From contig JBLDXI010000054.1 in the NCBI GenBank assembly GCA_047495785.1, positions 3,968,001 through 4,032,000 of the forward strand: a stretch of DNA of 64,000 nucleotides. Direction: 5' to 3'. Source of the DNA: Lepidodermella squamata. Its lineage: Eukaryota; Gastrotricha. The notes below the pieces were generated by a model. That model saw only the letters and a program-made list of their open reading frames with translations. It searched no databases and had not been told where the DNA came from. Both the position numbers and the translations under genes were made by a program. Below are positions 53,153 to 64,000 of the stretch, one piece after another. Position 1 is the stretch's first letter. Every line of letters begins with the position of its first letter.

Positions 53153-55016
53153 TCAGCTTGAAATAGAAACGGTGGCGGTGGGTTTGGTTGAAATTGAAGC
53201 TGCTTCGGCCAGGGCGCGGGATGTAGCGCGCCATAAAGACACGCCGGTGATCACAAGTAGCGCTGCGAAACCGATCGACTGCCGCGCAGAGACGTAGTAA
53301 CAGTGCAGTGGCATAATAAAAGAATAACCTGCCACCATAATACCGACGCCGAAATTGACCGCCGCCAAAGTAGTCAAGAGATTGTGGGCAACCGCAGTGT
53401 CTGGCAGTGGCGCCACGCAATTAGGGTGCGCCAACCTGGTACGGCTTTGAGAGTTACTAACGCCATCAAATGTCGAAATTACGAGCCAAATAACTACCGA
53501 TTCAATGAACAAGAATGTGGCCGATGCAATACAATATAGTGGGATGAACGAGGCCTCGAAAACCGAGTGGGTTATTCGAGTCAAGTCTGAGCCTATCATA
53601 GAGACCAATGGCGCGGCAAACAACAGCAATATAGCAACCCATTTTTGCAATTTGGCGTAATTTGTGTTGAAATCGCTTTTATCGACGATGAATTTTTTCA
53701 CCAGGTAGCATCCGATCATGCCGAAAGATTCAAAGATCCAAATAAATTGTAAAGCCAGGAAATTAAACGTGGGAGTCTCCATGAAAGTCTGAAAAATTAA
53801 GTTTTCATAAATATCTTCTTGTTTTGCTTAATTCTTACCTGGTAGAAGAACTGAATAGGTAAGACCAAATGAATGTAGGTTCGAGCTGATTTGCATAGGA
53901 TCAGGATGAAAACAAATCTGAACCACTCTGAATAGAGGCTTCGGAAAAATTTGGGAACAAAAGCGAGCCTTCGCTCTTCCTCAGTTGACGATATTAGTGC
54001 CGACGGTCTTCGAGTAGAAGTAGAATGAAGCCGATCGTTTGAAACAATAAACGATGATATGAGCTTATCGAACTCAAGCCAATGAATGTCGGAATCGGTA
54101 TTTTCAGTGTATCGAAGTGTGAACAGGAGACATGGAAGCTAAAATGGCATCATTTCACGAAAAAATGCACAAAAATCTCAGGTCCCACCAGTATTGCCGT
54201 GCAGATGAAATGAATCGATCCTATTGATTCAAGATCTACCTGAAAACAAAAAATAATTCTGAAACTATTGGAGCAATCGTTGATTTTTTGTACCATAGTA
54301 GCGACTAATGAAGCTAGAGATGCTCCAATCAACGTCGTAGAGATGTGGAATATAGCGAATTCGTAGAAAAACGATCCAAGCCCTTGAAAATGTACAGAAT
54401 CGCTCCGAAGTTTTAATCCGATATCCGTAGAGGCTTGAGATTGACGCCTGATTAGGGCCAGCAAAATGAAGGATTGCAACGGCCCGACCTAAAATAATGA
54501 TGTTGAAGGGAATTATGTCCGATTTATAATACAATTTATTTAGCGGTACATGTGCGATGGCTTGAACAATCCAGATGAGTAGTGTTGGGTATGGGGAGAA
54601 AGGTGCGGTGTCCCAATCTGCGACTGGAGCGTGCATATAGTCCGAAATTCCCAAACAAAGCTAAAAATGAGAAATCGGACGTGGTCGAAAATGGAGCATT
54701 AAAACTGCGTACATGGCTGAGAAATCTCATGATTAAGCAGTAGACAGTAGCTTGGCGAAATCCGGCGCAACTCCGGAGAATTCTGCCTGAAAACATCATG
54801 ACTATTCCTGAGATCAAGAAGTGGGATACATCGGCTGCTGCGATCCAGTAAAATGTCTCAACGTTCGCCACCATTATCATCGGCTTCAGCTGCGATAGAT
54901 CAATTTTAAGGAATTTTGAGCATTTTTATTTCTGAGATATATTTTACCGCGGCCATGATGTGATAGGAAAACTTGAAGCTGGACTCAAGAAAAAATAAAT
55001 AGAGCAACATCGACAT
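53153..55016 (-). CDS. Polytopic membrane protein, divergent paralogue 2
   Basis: Seven exons, 54948-55016, 54713-54889, 54550-54660, 54294-54488, 54189-54239, 53839-54138 and 53153-53788, join in phase to 512 residues. Introns are 49-65 nt. The first two exons (23 and 59 codons) parallel those of the neighbour (30 and 58 codons), and GFRQATVYCLIMRFLSH aligns with GFRKVAIASLTLRSLLY there. The shared layout makes it a divergent tandem duplicate. It has around 11 hydrophobic helices, a central polar loop (STSTRRPSALISSTEEERR), and a C-terminal polar tail. Its start lies at the edge of a 1-kb divergent gap. Function unknown. Confidence 0.65.
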
Positions 55017-56034
55017 TTTTATTTGATCGAAATTGAATAGGTAGAAAACACAATAGTTTCAGCATTTCCTTTACCTCGTGCAATTTCAAAGGATTGGTTA
55101 ATTAGTCACTTGATTTCCGCACATGCTCTGTAGAGTTAATGAGTCAGGGAAACTTTTGTTCCAACTCACAAAATTTATATTACATCGATGCCACCTGAGC
55201 GTTTCATTTCCAAGTGTGTCACTCGTTTATCTCATAGCCTCTAACATACTGAGGATGATTTAGGTAGAAGACATCGCGCCCTTATATAATGCGTTGTGAA
55301 AAACGCGAAGCGCGTACTAAATATGCGGCCAAGTATAGAAAGATCACGGTTTTTATTTCCATGCGACATGTACTGCCTTTTTATACCTGTGTGGCATGCG
55401 CTCAGCATACTGGCCGTGCACCCAGTCGTGAAAAAAACACATGACAGTCGGCGTATACTGCTGTACAAGCGATACAACTACCCACGCATTATATTTATGT
55501 GTGTGCCTTGTATACTCTCATTGAAAATATTATTTAGCTAAAGCTAAACTCATGCTTGTTTATTGCATTTTGTTCTTTGAGGCCTGATGGCATCTGCGCA
55601 ACTCCTAATAACGGAAGCTTTTAAAACCTCATCACCCTATAAATTATAAAATCATATCTTTGAACATTTCCCAATTAAAAAATCTGCTCAACTCATCTCC
55701 ATTACAGCCTATTCGTAGCCCAGTTTTCCCGACCTCTTTAAGTGAAGATATTTGATGAAAAATGGCCAAGCAAATTAAAGATTCCTTCCAAACATCCAGT
55801 TCATTTTTTCGGTAAATTTTTGGGAGGTAAACCACGCCTTCCAGGTGTGAGGAACTATCTCCATTATTACTATAATATTACTTTTATTGTAAAAAAAAAA
55901 GTTATTAGAGGAAAACACGTTAGACAGAGACAAACAAACTAGAGTATTCTCTAGCCGACCAAAATAGACCCCGAAACAGGCAATTTTAAAAAAATATTGA
56001 AACCGGTATATTAGGGTTTATTTATTTTTTGTTG
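55017..56034. promoter_or_regulatory. Divergent gap between membrane protein 2 and the dispanin gene
   Basis: This is 1 kb of AT-rich sequence. Open frames on both strands at 55241-55541 overlap each other and have no recognisable features. No TATA box is clearly placed. Confidence 0.25.
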
Positions 56035-56853
56035 ATGTGGGATCCGGAAGACTCTTCGAACGGATTCGAGGCAGCTGTCGCCGTTCTCCAGACGAGCAAT
56101 GCTGCAAGACCGCGGCCACACGCCGCTTCTTCCGGAAATACGACAGGACCCAACGACGCGAACCAGCCGCCTAGACTCGCGCCACCGCCGCCCGTGCAAC
56201 GCCCTGCCCCGGTCACCCAGCCTCCACCTTCATATAACCTAGTGTCAGCGGCAATGCAAAGCAAAGAGCCGCCGGTAACATCAACGACAAATAGTTTAGC
56301 TCCACTTATGGACGACGAACAGGGTACCTACATGCAGACTTCGTCGGTACTCGCCCAGCAGTATCCTGAACCTCGTCACATGAATATCGCAGCGGACGCC
56401 AACGTGACTACCAGTCATAGATCGCCCCATAGTGTTAACGTCGTAGACGGTGGGGTTGTCTCCAGCTGGCCAGGTTACCTTGCAGCGCCACCTCTACCCA
56501 CTCGTCGCCTCGTGCGGCAGCGTGACTTGCCCATCTACATGGGCTTATCCATCGCCGCAACTATCATCTTCTTTCCAACCGGCCTAGCCGCTTTGTATTA
56601 CGCTATCAAGCTGCGTCGCGCTTTCATCGAGGGTGTGTATGCCAACGACTTGCAAGAAGCGACTAAGATAGCTCGCAACTGTGAAAAGTGCCTACTACTG
56701 ACGGTGGTACTGGCTTTCGTCGCGGGCTTCCTCATTTTCGGCATCGTCGACTACTACAACAACAGAAACGCGATTCGCCGCAATTCGACTACTACACCCG
56801 ACCCTTATGGAGACTATTACAGCCGAAGTCGAGTGCCAGCGATGGCAGGCTAG
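56035..56853 (+). CDS. CD225/dispanin family membrane protein
   Basis: A single exon of 272 residues. The first 165 are Pro/Ser/Thr-rich and probably cytosolic (APPPPVQRPAPVTQPPP). The C-terminal part is a CD225 domain: a first hydrophobic segment, FFPTGLAALYYAIKLRRAFIEG, then the hydrophilic loop LQEATKIARNCEKC, and a second membrane span (TVVLAFVAGFLIFGIVDYY). The layout (PTGxxAxxYxxK...A...A) is typical of dispanins such as IFITM, PRRT and SynDIG proteins. The long proline-rich N-terminus is closer to the PRRT/SynDIG type than to the short IFITM type. ATG 56035 was taken as the start because it precedes MWDPEDSS; an upstream exon is possible. Confidence 0.82.
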   Translation: MWDPEDSSNGFEAAVAVLQTSNAARPRPHAASSGNTTGPNDANQPPRLAPPPPVQRPAPVTQPPPSYNLVSAAMQSKEPPVTSTTNSLAPLMDDEQGTYMQTSSVLAQQYPEPRHMNIAADANVTTSHRSPHSVNVVDGGVVSSWPGYLAAPPLPTRRLVRQRDLPIYMGLSIAATIIFFPTGLAALYYAIKLRRAFIEGVYANDLQEATKIARNCEKCLLLTVVLAFVAGFLIFGIVDYYNNRNAIRRNSTTTPDPYGDYYSRSRVPAMAG

Positions 56854-57492
56854 AAAATATTCGAATTTCGTTTTTCTGAAAACCAAAGATGACTTGATAT
56901 AGTATATGGATGCTTATGAATTGCTGCAACATTTTTCTACGAAAATAAACACGCTTTCCAGAGTTGTAAACTTGAGACTGTTTAAGGCAAATTTCATTTC
57001 ATGTCCCTTTTACGAAAATCGTGCTTTTCCTTATCAGTAATTTTTCACCGCAATATGCGAGATAAAGTTTCTACCAATGCTAGCAAGCATTGTGTAAGAC
57101 TATACACACTACGTAGCCAAGTTCACGTTATACTCCACATAGCACATAGAGTTAGACAATCTACACCGGCATAAAACAAGGTATGCGATGAACATGAATG
57201 TTCGTAGCTGATGTGCGTAATTTTAAACACACCACAAGTTTAGCTTTAGTTCAATTCATACTATTAAAATGTGTATAGTGTTAGTTATCTGTGGTGGGCT
57301 TTCAACTTTCTGACTGCAGATTCTAAGCCTATTTCCAATCAATTTTTCTGTTATTACGTTGAAACAGATCTTGGCACTTGGCACAAGACGGGCGACGTAG
57401 CAATTGCATTTAATGAACTCGCGTGCCATTCATAATTTTATTTTACACGATTTTTTTAGTTAATTCTGTCTTTTGTGGTATAAAAATTTACA
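56854..57492. other. Gap between dispanin and sulfite oxidase genes
   Basis: This is 0.64 kb of AT-rich spacer without a gene. An AATAAA-type signal (AAAATAAACA) near 56940 may end the dispanin mRNA. A pyrimidine tract with TTTTTTTAG (57453-57461) precedes the SUOX ATG by about 30 bp and may be a 3' splice site. Confidence 0.35.
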
Positions 57493-59269
57493 ATGAATGC
57501 TGCATTCGCTGTAACTTGGCGGCGTTTTGCGAGCAATCTGTCAAGCAAGCACAGTGCCACCTCCCGAGTTCTGTTTCATGGGCCCAAGAACAATTACGGC
57601 ATCAATCGACACCTTTCAGCGGCCGGTTGGGGTTCGGAAAGGCCGAAAGATGGTGATGACGGCTTTTATCGTAAGTCGTTGTTTGGAGTTATTTCGGGCC
57701 TTGCCGGTGGCACGGCCTTGTTGCTTGGCGTTAACTACCTCAGCCCGACAGCAAAATGCGAGGAAAGCAAGAAACATGAATTCGTGAAATCTGGTCATTT
57801 TATCGATGGCCTGCCGGTTTTTACTGAACAGCAAGTTGCCGAGCACAATCTTGGTGCTAAACGAGTTTGGGTGACCTACAAGCAAGGTGTATACGACATC
57901 ACCGAATTCATCGAGTCCCACCCTGGCGGACCAGATAAGATTCGTATGGCCGCTGGAACTTCGATCGAACCTTTCTGGCAAATTTACCCCGTGCATTACA
58001 GCCATGAGAATTTCGAGCGCCTGGAATCTTTTCGGATCGGAAATTTCAAACCGAGTGAATCGAAAGCAACCCAGAATGTAAACGATCCATTCGCCAACGA
58101 CCCGAAGCGCCATCCTTTGTTGAAAACACTGACGCAAAAGCCATTCAACGCCGAATCGCCGAAAGAAATCAGCGCAGATTTTATGATAACCCCTAACGAA
58201 CTTCACTTTGTTCGAAATCATTTGCCGGTTCCGACTGTTGACAAGCAGTCTTTCCGACTCGAAATTGTCGATTCTACGACTGGCAAGAAATTTGCATTTT
58301 CTCTCAACGACTTGATGACTAAATTCCCCGTTCACACGATCCCAGTCACGCTTCAGTGCTCCGGAAACAAGCGAAAATTTATGAATGAGCTTGAACCCGT
58401 TCAAGGATTGATGTGGGACGTCAATGCAATTAGTACTGCTGAGTGGACCGGTGTCAAATTACGAGATGTGCTCGATTATTGCAAAATGAATCTGTCAGAC
58501 GATAAAATACAGCACATTCAGTTTGAGGGTCTCGACAAAGACGCCACTGGTCAGGCTTATGGGGCTTCAGTTCCAAAAGACCGGGTCGCTAAGGAACCGA
58601 ATGATGTTCTTCTCGCCTTCAAAATGAACGGCGTTGACATACCAGCTGACCACGGTTTTCCGTTGCGAGTAATCATTCCGGGTGTCACAGGCGCTCGCTC
58701 CGTGAAATGGCTAAGCAAAGTTGTTTTGAGCCCAGAGGAAAGTAAAAGCCATTGGCAGAAGAATGACTACAAATTGGTTCCTGCAAACATCAAGAATTTG
58801 AAAGAAGTCGATTTTTCCAAGTACCGAGCTATTCAGGAGACGTCGGTTCAATCCGGAATTTGTCAGCCTGTTGATGGAGCTAAAATTGAACGTGATGATG
58901 GTAGTTTCAAGGTGAAGGGATACGCTTTTAGCGGCGGTGGCAATTCCATAGAAAAAGTTCTTGTCTCAATTGATGGAGGTAAAACTTGGAAACAAGCAGA
59001 GCTGAAGCAGCTCGACCGTCCTCTTTATCGGTAAGAGATCAATTATTATTTGTTTTATCAAATATTTTTGATAATTTTAACGTAGTCATTGGTCTTGGAC
59101 TCTATGGGAGTGTGATATGGAAATCCCAGATGGTAAATCTGTTGTGGAAGTAGTATGTGCAGCTGTCGATTCCCAGCAAAATTCGCAGCCTGAATCAGCC
59201 AAGGCGATTTGGAACATCAGAGGACTAATGAATAACTCTTGGCACAGGATTAAAGTCGAGATTAAATAA
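57493..59269 (+). CDS. SUOX: Sulfite oxidase, mitochondrial
   Basis: Two exons, 57493-59030 and 59086-59269, give 573 residues. A mitochondrial presequence and a hydrophobic span (FGVISGLAGGTALLLGVNYL) come first. They are followed by the cytochrome b5 domain (YDITEFIESHPGGPDKI with one heme ligand, and VHYSHENF with the second). The molybdopterin domain has VTLQCSGNKRKFM with the Mo-binding cysteine, then DHGFPLRVIIPG and GARSVKWLSKVVL. The dimerisation domain ends with WNIRGLMNNSWHRIKVEI. It oxidises sulfite to sulfate in the intermembrane space, passing electrons to cytochrome c. All key residues look present. Confidence 0.96.
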
Positions 59270-60593
59270 ACATAATTGATATTCCATTTAAAACAACCAC
59301 AGTAGCTTTTTCTCATCTACCCAACATTTAATCATCCATAAAGGGTGCATGATCGTTCCCGATCGGTGAATTCATTTTGTCACAGTTCAGTCTGATTCGA
59401 ATTACAAATAAGTACAAAGTTCCAATCAAACCAAGGCTTTGGTGAAGGGAATCCAAGATAAAATAACGGTCGTCTTTTATCTGACCGAGGGACGACGCGA
59501 TTATTTCCGTGCCAGATAGATCTCGATGTTAGTCAGCTGATCCATTATCATAATGGGCAGAACACTGGGGTCCATGCTGTTGAAATTTCGCACCTGCCTG
59601 CTTCTGCTGGGAGATCAGAGATCCCGTTCTAGCACTCCTTGGTGTTGGCTTGAGGGGACATGAATCGCATCAAAGGAAGACGACGCTTTTCAAATTTTCC
59701 CGCGTATTCGCGGGTAATGCACACTTTCGATCTTCACAGTAATATTAGTCATTGATTTATGTATTTATAATTTATTTTCAGTTTTTCTTCATATTTCAAC
59801 GATTATCTTTTTTAGCCGCATGTTTAATCAAATTTGTTGCGCGGGGGCGAGCGATTTGATCTCATCTTATATTACTTACGCGGCCTGACGACGTCAACTG
59901 ACGCGTCACTCGTAACCTGAATTTTTGTTTATTTTGTTTACTAACTCAAGTCCAAGCTTGGCAGATGAGAGCTCTGAAGTACAGAATTTAGAATTGGTTT
60001 CAATTTGTTTTGATTGAGTTCCACGGCAGATTTCTTCAGTGTCATCTCATTCCTAATTCCCCGGCCGCGCGAAGTGGGTTGGTTCTTGTCCAATTTTATC
60101 AATCTTTCAATTAGTCATTTAGTTCATTTAGTTAATGTTCAAAGTCTAAAGGCCTATTTAAATCTTCACCAATGCCGAATGTGGTTACTTGTGCTGAGCT
60201 GCAACCTGTGGCTTGACCCTTGACCCAGGCATTTCGGTGGGAAACCAACAACTGGGCGTCGGCTCATTAATCCATCCAGGTCGATTTGCGAGCCACAAGC
60301 TAGTATTTTGATATGATAGTTGCAGCATTCCAGTAGTTTTTTTGCTGAGTTTGCTTACATGGCTTGATTCAAACAGTTATAATATATAGTCTATGATTAC
60401 CTCTATCGGCTTCCAGCTGCTTAGAATTTATACGACGATTCCTTGAAAATTAAATGGGCACCTTGCATCTTTGATGGCGGAATACTTCCCATCCCGCTGC
60501 TTCCTTTCTGCTTCCTCATTTTAGCCTAGTTATGGGAGTTAGTTAGATCTAAACTGTATTCTTACCGGTTATTTTTCATAAAGTATTTTAATA
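59270..60593. other. Intergenic region between SUOX and QPCT
   Basis: This is 1.3 kb without a recognisable gene. A frame at 60014-60223 looks random. No clear TATA box or repeat was found. Confidence 0.25.
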
Positions 60594-61904
60594 ATGAGTG
60601 TACCTACTCTAATCGCGTGTTTGCTGGTTTTTGCTTGTGTTTGGTCATGCACTTCAGCATCCGTAAGTTACTCTATTCTGTTTGGCTTCAATATCAGCAA
60701 GAGATGCCACCTTTTAGCCGCGTTTGGAAGCACTTGCTAGGGTTCCAGACAAAATCACGAATGAGCAGATAGCTGCATTGGACAGTTTATACACTCGCCA
60801 GAAGCTTTACCAATTTACTAAGCCACTCTTGGTTGTTCGACACGTCAACTCCGGTGGTCATGAAGCCGTCAGATCTGTAAGCTATTGAGCCGCTCTCAAT
60901 GCACAGTTTTAATGATTACTTTATTCTTTAGTATCTCTCAAATTTCTTCAAAGAACGCAGATATGTGACCGAGGAGCATGTATTTCAGAGCCAAATGCCC
61001 AACGGGACTTGGTTTACTGGTGCAAACATAATTGCTACCAGCAAAAGCTACTCGTCAACCACTAGGCGATTGGTGTTGTCTTGTCACTGGGACTCTAAAT
61101 ACTTCGCCGAGTTCGATTTTATCGGCGCTACAGATTCAGCGGTACCCTGTGGTATCTTGTTATGGATTGCCGACGTACTGAAGCCTGTATTTTCGGATCC
61201 AACCAATAACCAGTTGTTACGCAAGGCGAACGTTGCTCTGCAGTTTGTATTCTTCGACGGAGAGGAAGCAATTGAGGAATGGACAGATAGTGACTCAATC
61301 TACGGATCACGAATGCTGGCTGAAAAATGGGCTCGGTAATTACTTCTTTGATATTTTAGAGTTTATTTTATGCGCTTTTTCTCCCTTTTAGTGAGAACAA
61401 ACTTTCTGGTATCGACGCTTTGGTTTTGCTAGACCTCCTGGGCACTAAAAGTAAACTTTTTACAATAATGTAATGTGTTGTGTTACTTCACTTCGCCATG
61501 TAGATCCTGCCTTTTATTCGTTTTTCGAGGAAACGTTCCCGATGTTCTCGACATTCAGCGATGCCGAAACACGACTGAGGAATCATTGGACCAGGCTGAG
61601 TTCGTCGGCGAATGCTTTGCCAGCAATTTTCAGCACTAGGCGCAGTTCCGGCTCTGTCTCAGACGATCATTTACCCTTCTTGAGGCGTAGCGTTCCGATT
61701 GTGCACATGATTAGTGTCCCATTCCCTTCCGTCTGGCACACTGCTGATGACAATGAGGCCAGTATTGATTGGGAAACTGTTGACCGTTTGGCTCGCGTCT
61801 TTTTGGTTTTCACTGTTCGCCATTTGAACGCGATGATTGCAGCTACTGGATCTACTGGGACGCTGATGCTACCCGATGGTTCGTATTCTGGTCAGATGGG
61901 TTGA
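60594..61904 (+). CDS. QPCT: Glutaminyl-peptide cyclotransferase (secreted)
   Basis: Five exons, 60594-60662, 60718-60876, 60932-61335, 61392-61450 and 61504-61904, give 363 residues. The first exon is a signal peptide (LIACLLVFACVWSC). The zinc-binding M28-type fold shows LVLSCHWDSKYF, GATDSAVPCGILL with the metal-binding Asp, FFDGEEAIEEW with the Glu pair, and a final SVSDDHLPFLRRSVPIVHMI carrying the His of the active site. Members form N-terminal pyroglutamate on peptides such as neuropeptides. The exon phases fit exactly, and the length matches the family. Confidence 0.95.
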
Positions 61905-62869
61905 AAGCAATATATATTTTATTTCTTCGTGAAACTGCTTGAATAACACCTTATACTGGCTTTGGAAATTAGAGGAAAAATTAATTTAGCTTGTGCTGAT
62001 TTATGTTTTGGGGAACTAACTGGGTGCTCAGGAAAACATTTGTCATTTCCAGATTAAATAACATTGTTGAATTTTCCAGATGGTATCAAAGCTGAAGATG
62101 AACTATAGAAGCGGGCGAGCTGAGAAAATTAACCTTTAATAAACTGCTTTCACTAATTTTTCGTAGCCAATATAAGTTATGTGGATCAAGCGGTGGCACT
62201 TAGTCAAGGTTGTTGTCCTGGATTTGGTCTGTGCGGTGTTATGAACTGCTCGGTTGTGTATATAGTCCTGGTGATGCTGTTATATTATATTTGTGTGCGA
62301 AATTCCCGATATGGCGTGTTCAACCTCTCCAGATTAAAATAACTTTCCAAGATGGTATCAAAGCGGAAGATGAACGCTGGGCGAGCTGAGAAAATTAACC
62401 TTTCATTAACCGCTTTCACTAACTTGGTCTGTGCGTGGTTATAAACTGCTACCTATGTGTTGTATTTAGTCCTGGTGATGCTGTTATATTATATTTGCGT
62501 GCGACATTCTCGATATGGTGTGTTCAACCTCTCGTTTCTACACATATTCATTCAATATTGTATTTTTGGTAAATTTAATCACGCCCAAACACTGGCAATG
62601 CAAATCTATGATGCCTAATTTTTTATGTCTGCGGGACGTTCCTTTCAATTTCTGTGGCCTTTTCATCACATGACTTGTTTGCCAAAGAAATGGCAATATT
62701 TTCAAATGCTGTTGTGCTCCATAATGCAAAGGTACCACTGATGTAACAATATCTGATATGCTGATCCTTTTGTATAACCTTTTTTCTGCGTAAATTTTTG
62801 AAAGTGAAGCCTTGGGATATCCGTTGTTTTACAATTTGCTTTTTTGTAATTTTTAGATTTTTTTAATAA
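61905..62869. repeat. Gap with an imperfect tandem duplication
   Basis: A segment at about 62054-62332 is repeated at 62333-62535. Shared parts include ATGGTATCAAAGC, GGGCGAGCTGAGAAAATTAACC, and a run starting AGTCCTGGTGATGCTG and ending near CAACCTCTC. Copy 2 lacks about 70 bp present in copy 1. No protein reading is preserved, and the unit is AT-rich. It lies between QPCT and SNAPC1. Confidence 0.85.
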
Positions 62870-63730
62870 ATGGATTTATCCCCCGAGCAGAAGGAAGTGA
62901 AAGATGAGACGAAAGTCAAGAGGACTCGAAATAGACTTGAAGCTTTAGAGCCAAGTTTTCAAGCCTTCGATGCTGAGCTGGAAGCTCTTAAAGGCGACCT
63001 GACCCTACTAGTCAATCAATTCGCATCGATGCAAACGCCTGATTACGTTAATTTCGTCAGCGTTTGGGCAGAAATGCGAATGGCCGAGATGATTGTCATT
63101 GCAACCGGTCAGAGACCGAACCGAGAGTTGCGTTTCATCTTGGAATTGGCACTCGAGCATGTCGCTAGTCTATTCGCAGAATCGACAGACAATAATTGGC
63201 GGCATTACGGCGCTTTCTATCTCATGTATTCGATGTATTTCATTCAGCCGACCATTCCGAAAATCAAAATTCGCTTCACAATTGAAATGTGGGAGACGAT
63301 GAAGAGGCTGGTGGAGGACGCGATGGCTAATGAACAGTGGGACATGGTTTACGTAGGCGCGGCTTTGCTTGAGGCTGACGCTTTTCATTTTGTAGCGACT
63401 CGAGACCCGTTAGTGCCACTCATGAACAACCGTCGAGCGATGAAATTCAAGCGGGCGACTGATAAGGGGGCAACTGCGACTGCTGGAGTTGTTGAACCCC
63501 CGGCGACTAGTGCTGAAAAGGCGGTCTCGATTGAGGCGTTGCTAAAACGGTTATCCCGGGATACAGATGAATTCGAACTTGCTCAAGGTGAATACCTGGA
63601 GGCGAAACAAGCGTTAGGATCTCTCAGATTGCCAGGTCTCGACCGCGTACCGGATACTGGCATCGGAAAAGACGTTTTAGCGAAAATTCGGCGGCTTGCG
63701 GATACCTCTTTTCTATCATCTTCAAAATGA
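62870..63730 (+). CDS. SNAPC1: snRNA-activating protein complex subunit 1 (SNAP43)
   Basis: A single exon of 286 residues. After a charged N-terminus, the SNAPC1 domain runs from about 40 to 185: FVSVWAEMRMAEMIVIATG, YGAFYLMYSMYFIQP, and MEDAM...VYVGAALLEADAFHFVAT, which align with SNAP43 (KFGTIF, YLLYGLYNTQ, RAFHFTAMP). SNAPc binds the proximal sequence element of snRNA genes and recruits Pol II or Pol III. The C-terminal part is Ala/Thr-rich and less conserved. SEC13 starts 113 bp further on the same strand. Confidence 0.88.
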   Translation: MDLSPEQKEVKDETKVKRTRNRLEALEPSFQAFDAELEALKGDLTLLVNQFASMQTPDYVNFVSVWAEMRMAEMIVIATGQRPNRELRFILELALEHVASLFAESTDNNWRHYGAFYLMYSMYFIQPTIPKIKIRFTIEMWETMKRLVEDAMANEQWDMVYVGAALLEADAFHFVATRDPLVPLMNNRRAMKFKRATDKGATATAGVVEPPATSAEKAVSIEALLKRLSRDTDEFELAQGEYLEAKQALGSLRLPGLDRVPDTGIGKDVLAKIRRLADTSFLSSSK

Positions 63731-63842
63731 ACAGCTCAATCGATCTTTTTTTACTGTGAATATAACGACCTTATTTCAATGCGCCGTGTTTCTTCTATTG
63801 TAGGTGACTTTTAACCAAGTGTGATAGTCAACTGCTGCGACA

Positions 63843-63890
63843 ATGGTCACCATTGTCAATTCGGTCGATACGACCCATGAGGACATGGTG
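63843..63890 (+). CDS. SEC13: SEC13, first exon (gene continues beyond the window)
   Basis: The 16-codon exon reads MVTIVNSVDTTHEDMV and ends at a strong donor, GTAAGT (phase 0). It matches the conserved N-terminus of SEC13 (MVSVINTVDTSHEDM in vertebrates), part of the COPII coat and the Nup107-160 nuclear pore complex. The rest of the 6-bladed WD40 protein is outside the window. A pyrimidine-rich stretch ending GTAG (about 63801-63804) could splice into its 5' UTR. Confidence 0.85.
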
Positions 63891-64000
63891 GTAAGTATTT
63901 TTTATTTCTTGAAAAATTCTCATTGAATGCGATTATAAAGTAACAAGATTCAAGAACGTTAGAAACTAAACCTGTCTCTAATCCGCCTCTCTGAAAAGTA

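Noticed and set aside
55241-55541. Overlapping ORFs on both strands upstream of the dispanin gene
   Set aside because: They overlap each other, have no domain-like composition, and no splice or start context.

Overview
The window is animal (metazoan) nuclear DNA from an invertebrate with short introns. Most introns are 50-70 nt with plain GT...AG ends, genes are often 30-200 bp apart, and conserved eukaryotic genes are present (PRPF19, SRRT/ARS2, TAF3, SNAPC1, SEC13, SUOX, QPCT, ELKS/ERC). ELKS and a Mind-bomb-like MIB-ZZ-MIB module point to a bilaterian. A UPF0193/EVG1 gene, which I associate with ciliated or flagellated cells, is also present. Gene compactness and moderate base composition would suit a tardigrade or another small-genome ecdysozoan or lophotrochozoan; the species cannot be fixed from this sequence. 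Gene models were assembled by hand from reading frames, splice sites and phase.

1-16.7 kb: three carbonyl-reductase-like SDR genes (1-845 minus, 1161-2404 plus, 15716-16735 plus). Only the third keeps the catalytic tyrosine. Between them lie two RING-less MIB-ZZ-MIB proteins (3015-4827 minus, 9013-9901 plus) flanking a DNAJB6-type co-chaperone (5410-6723) and a NIMA-like kinase (6874-8877). A Jockey-like non-LTR retrotransposon (10888-14396) and a duplicated non-coding block (2644-3053 and 15003-15563) show recent rearrangement.

16.8-19.1 kb, minus strand: three tandem single-pass or anchored membrane proteins sharing a C...CxW...C...C ectodomain and shared intron positions. They are reminiscent of the first domain of class I cytokine receptors. 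20.5-23.6 kb: an intron-less 1044-residue NLR/Apaf-1-like gene with an NB-ARC ATPase and 12 ankyrin repeats.

23.8-29.8 kb, minus strand: UPF0193, TAF3 (histone fold plus disordered middle), PRPF19, then a TAF3-type PHD finger. The PHD is either a separate gene or the last exon of TAF3, with PRPF19 nested in the intron. 30-31.8 kb: a broken hAT-type transposase interrupted by an unrelated ORF. 33.1-36.1 kb: SRRT/ARS2.

36.1-50.4 kb: a 5.3 kb non-coding, microsatellite-rich block, then an ELKS/ERC active-zone scaffold gene with a polyQ and Met/Gly-rich tail. It has two alternative terminal exons; one ends in GVWA, matching the vertebrate ERC PDZ ligand. 51.3-55.0 kb, minus strand: two tandem polytopic membrane proteins of unknown family, possibly MFS-like. 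56-64 kb, plus strand: a CD225/dispanin protein, sulfite oxidase, secreted glutaminyl cyclase, SNAPC1, and the first exon of SEC13.
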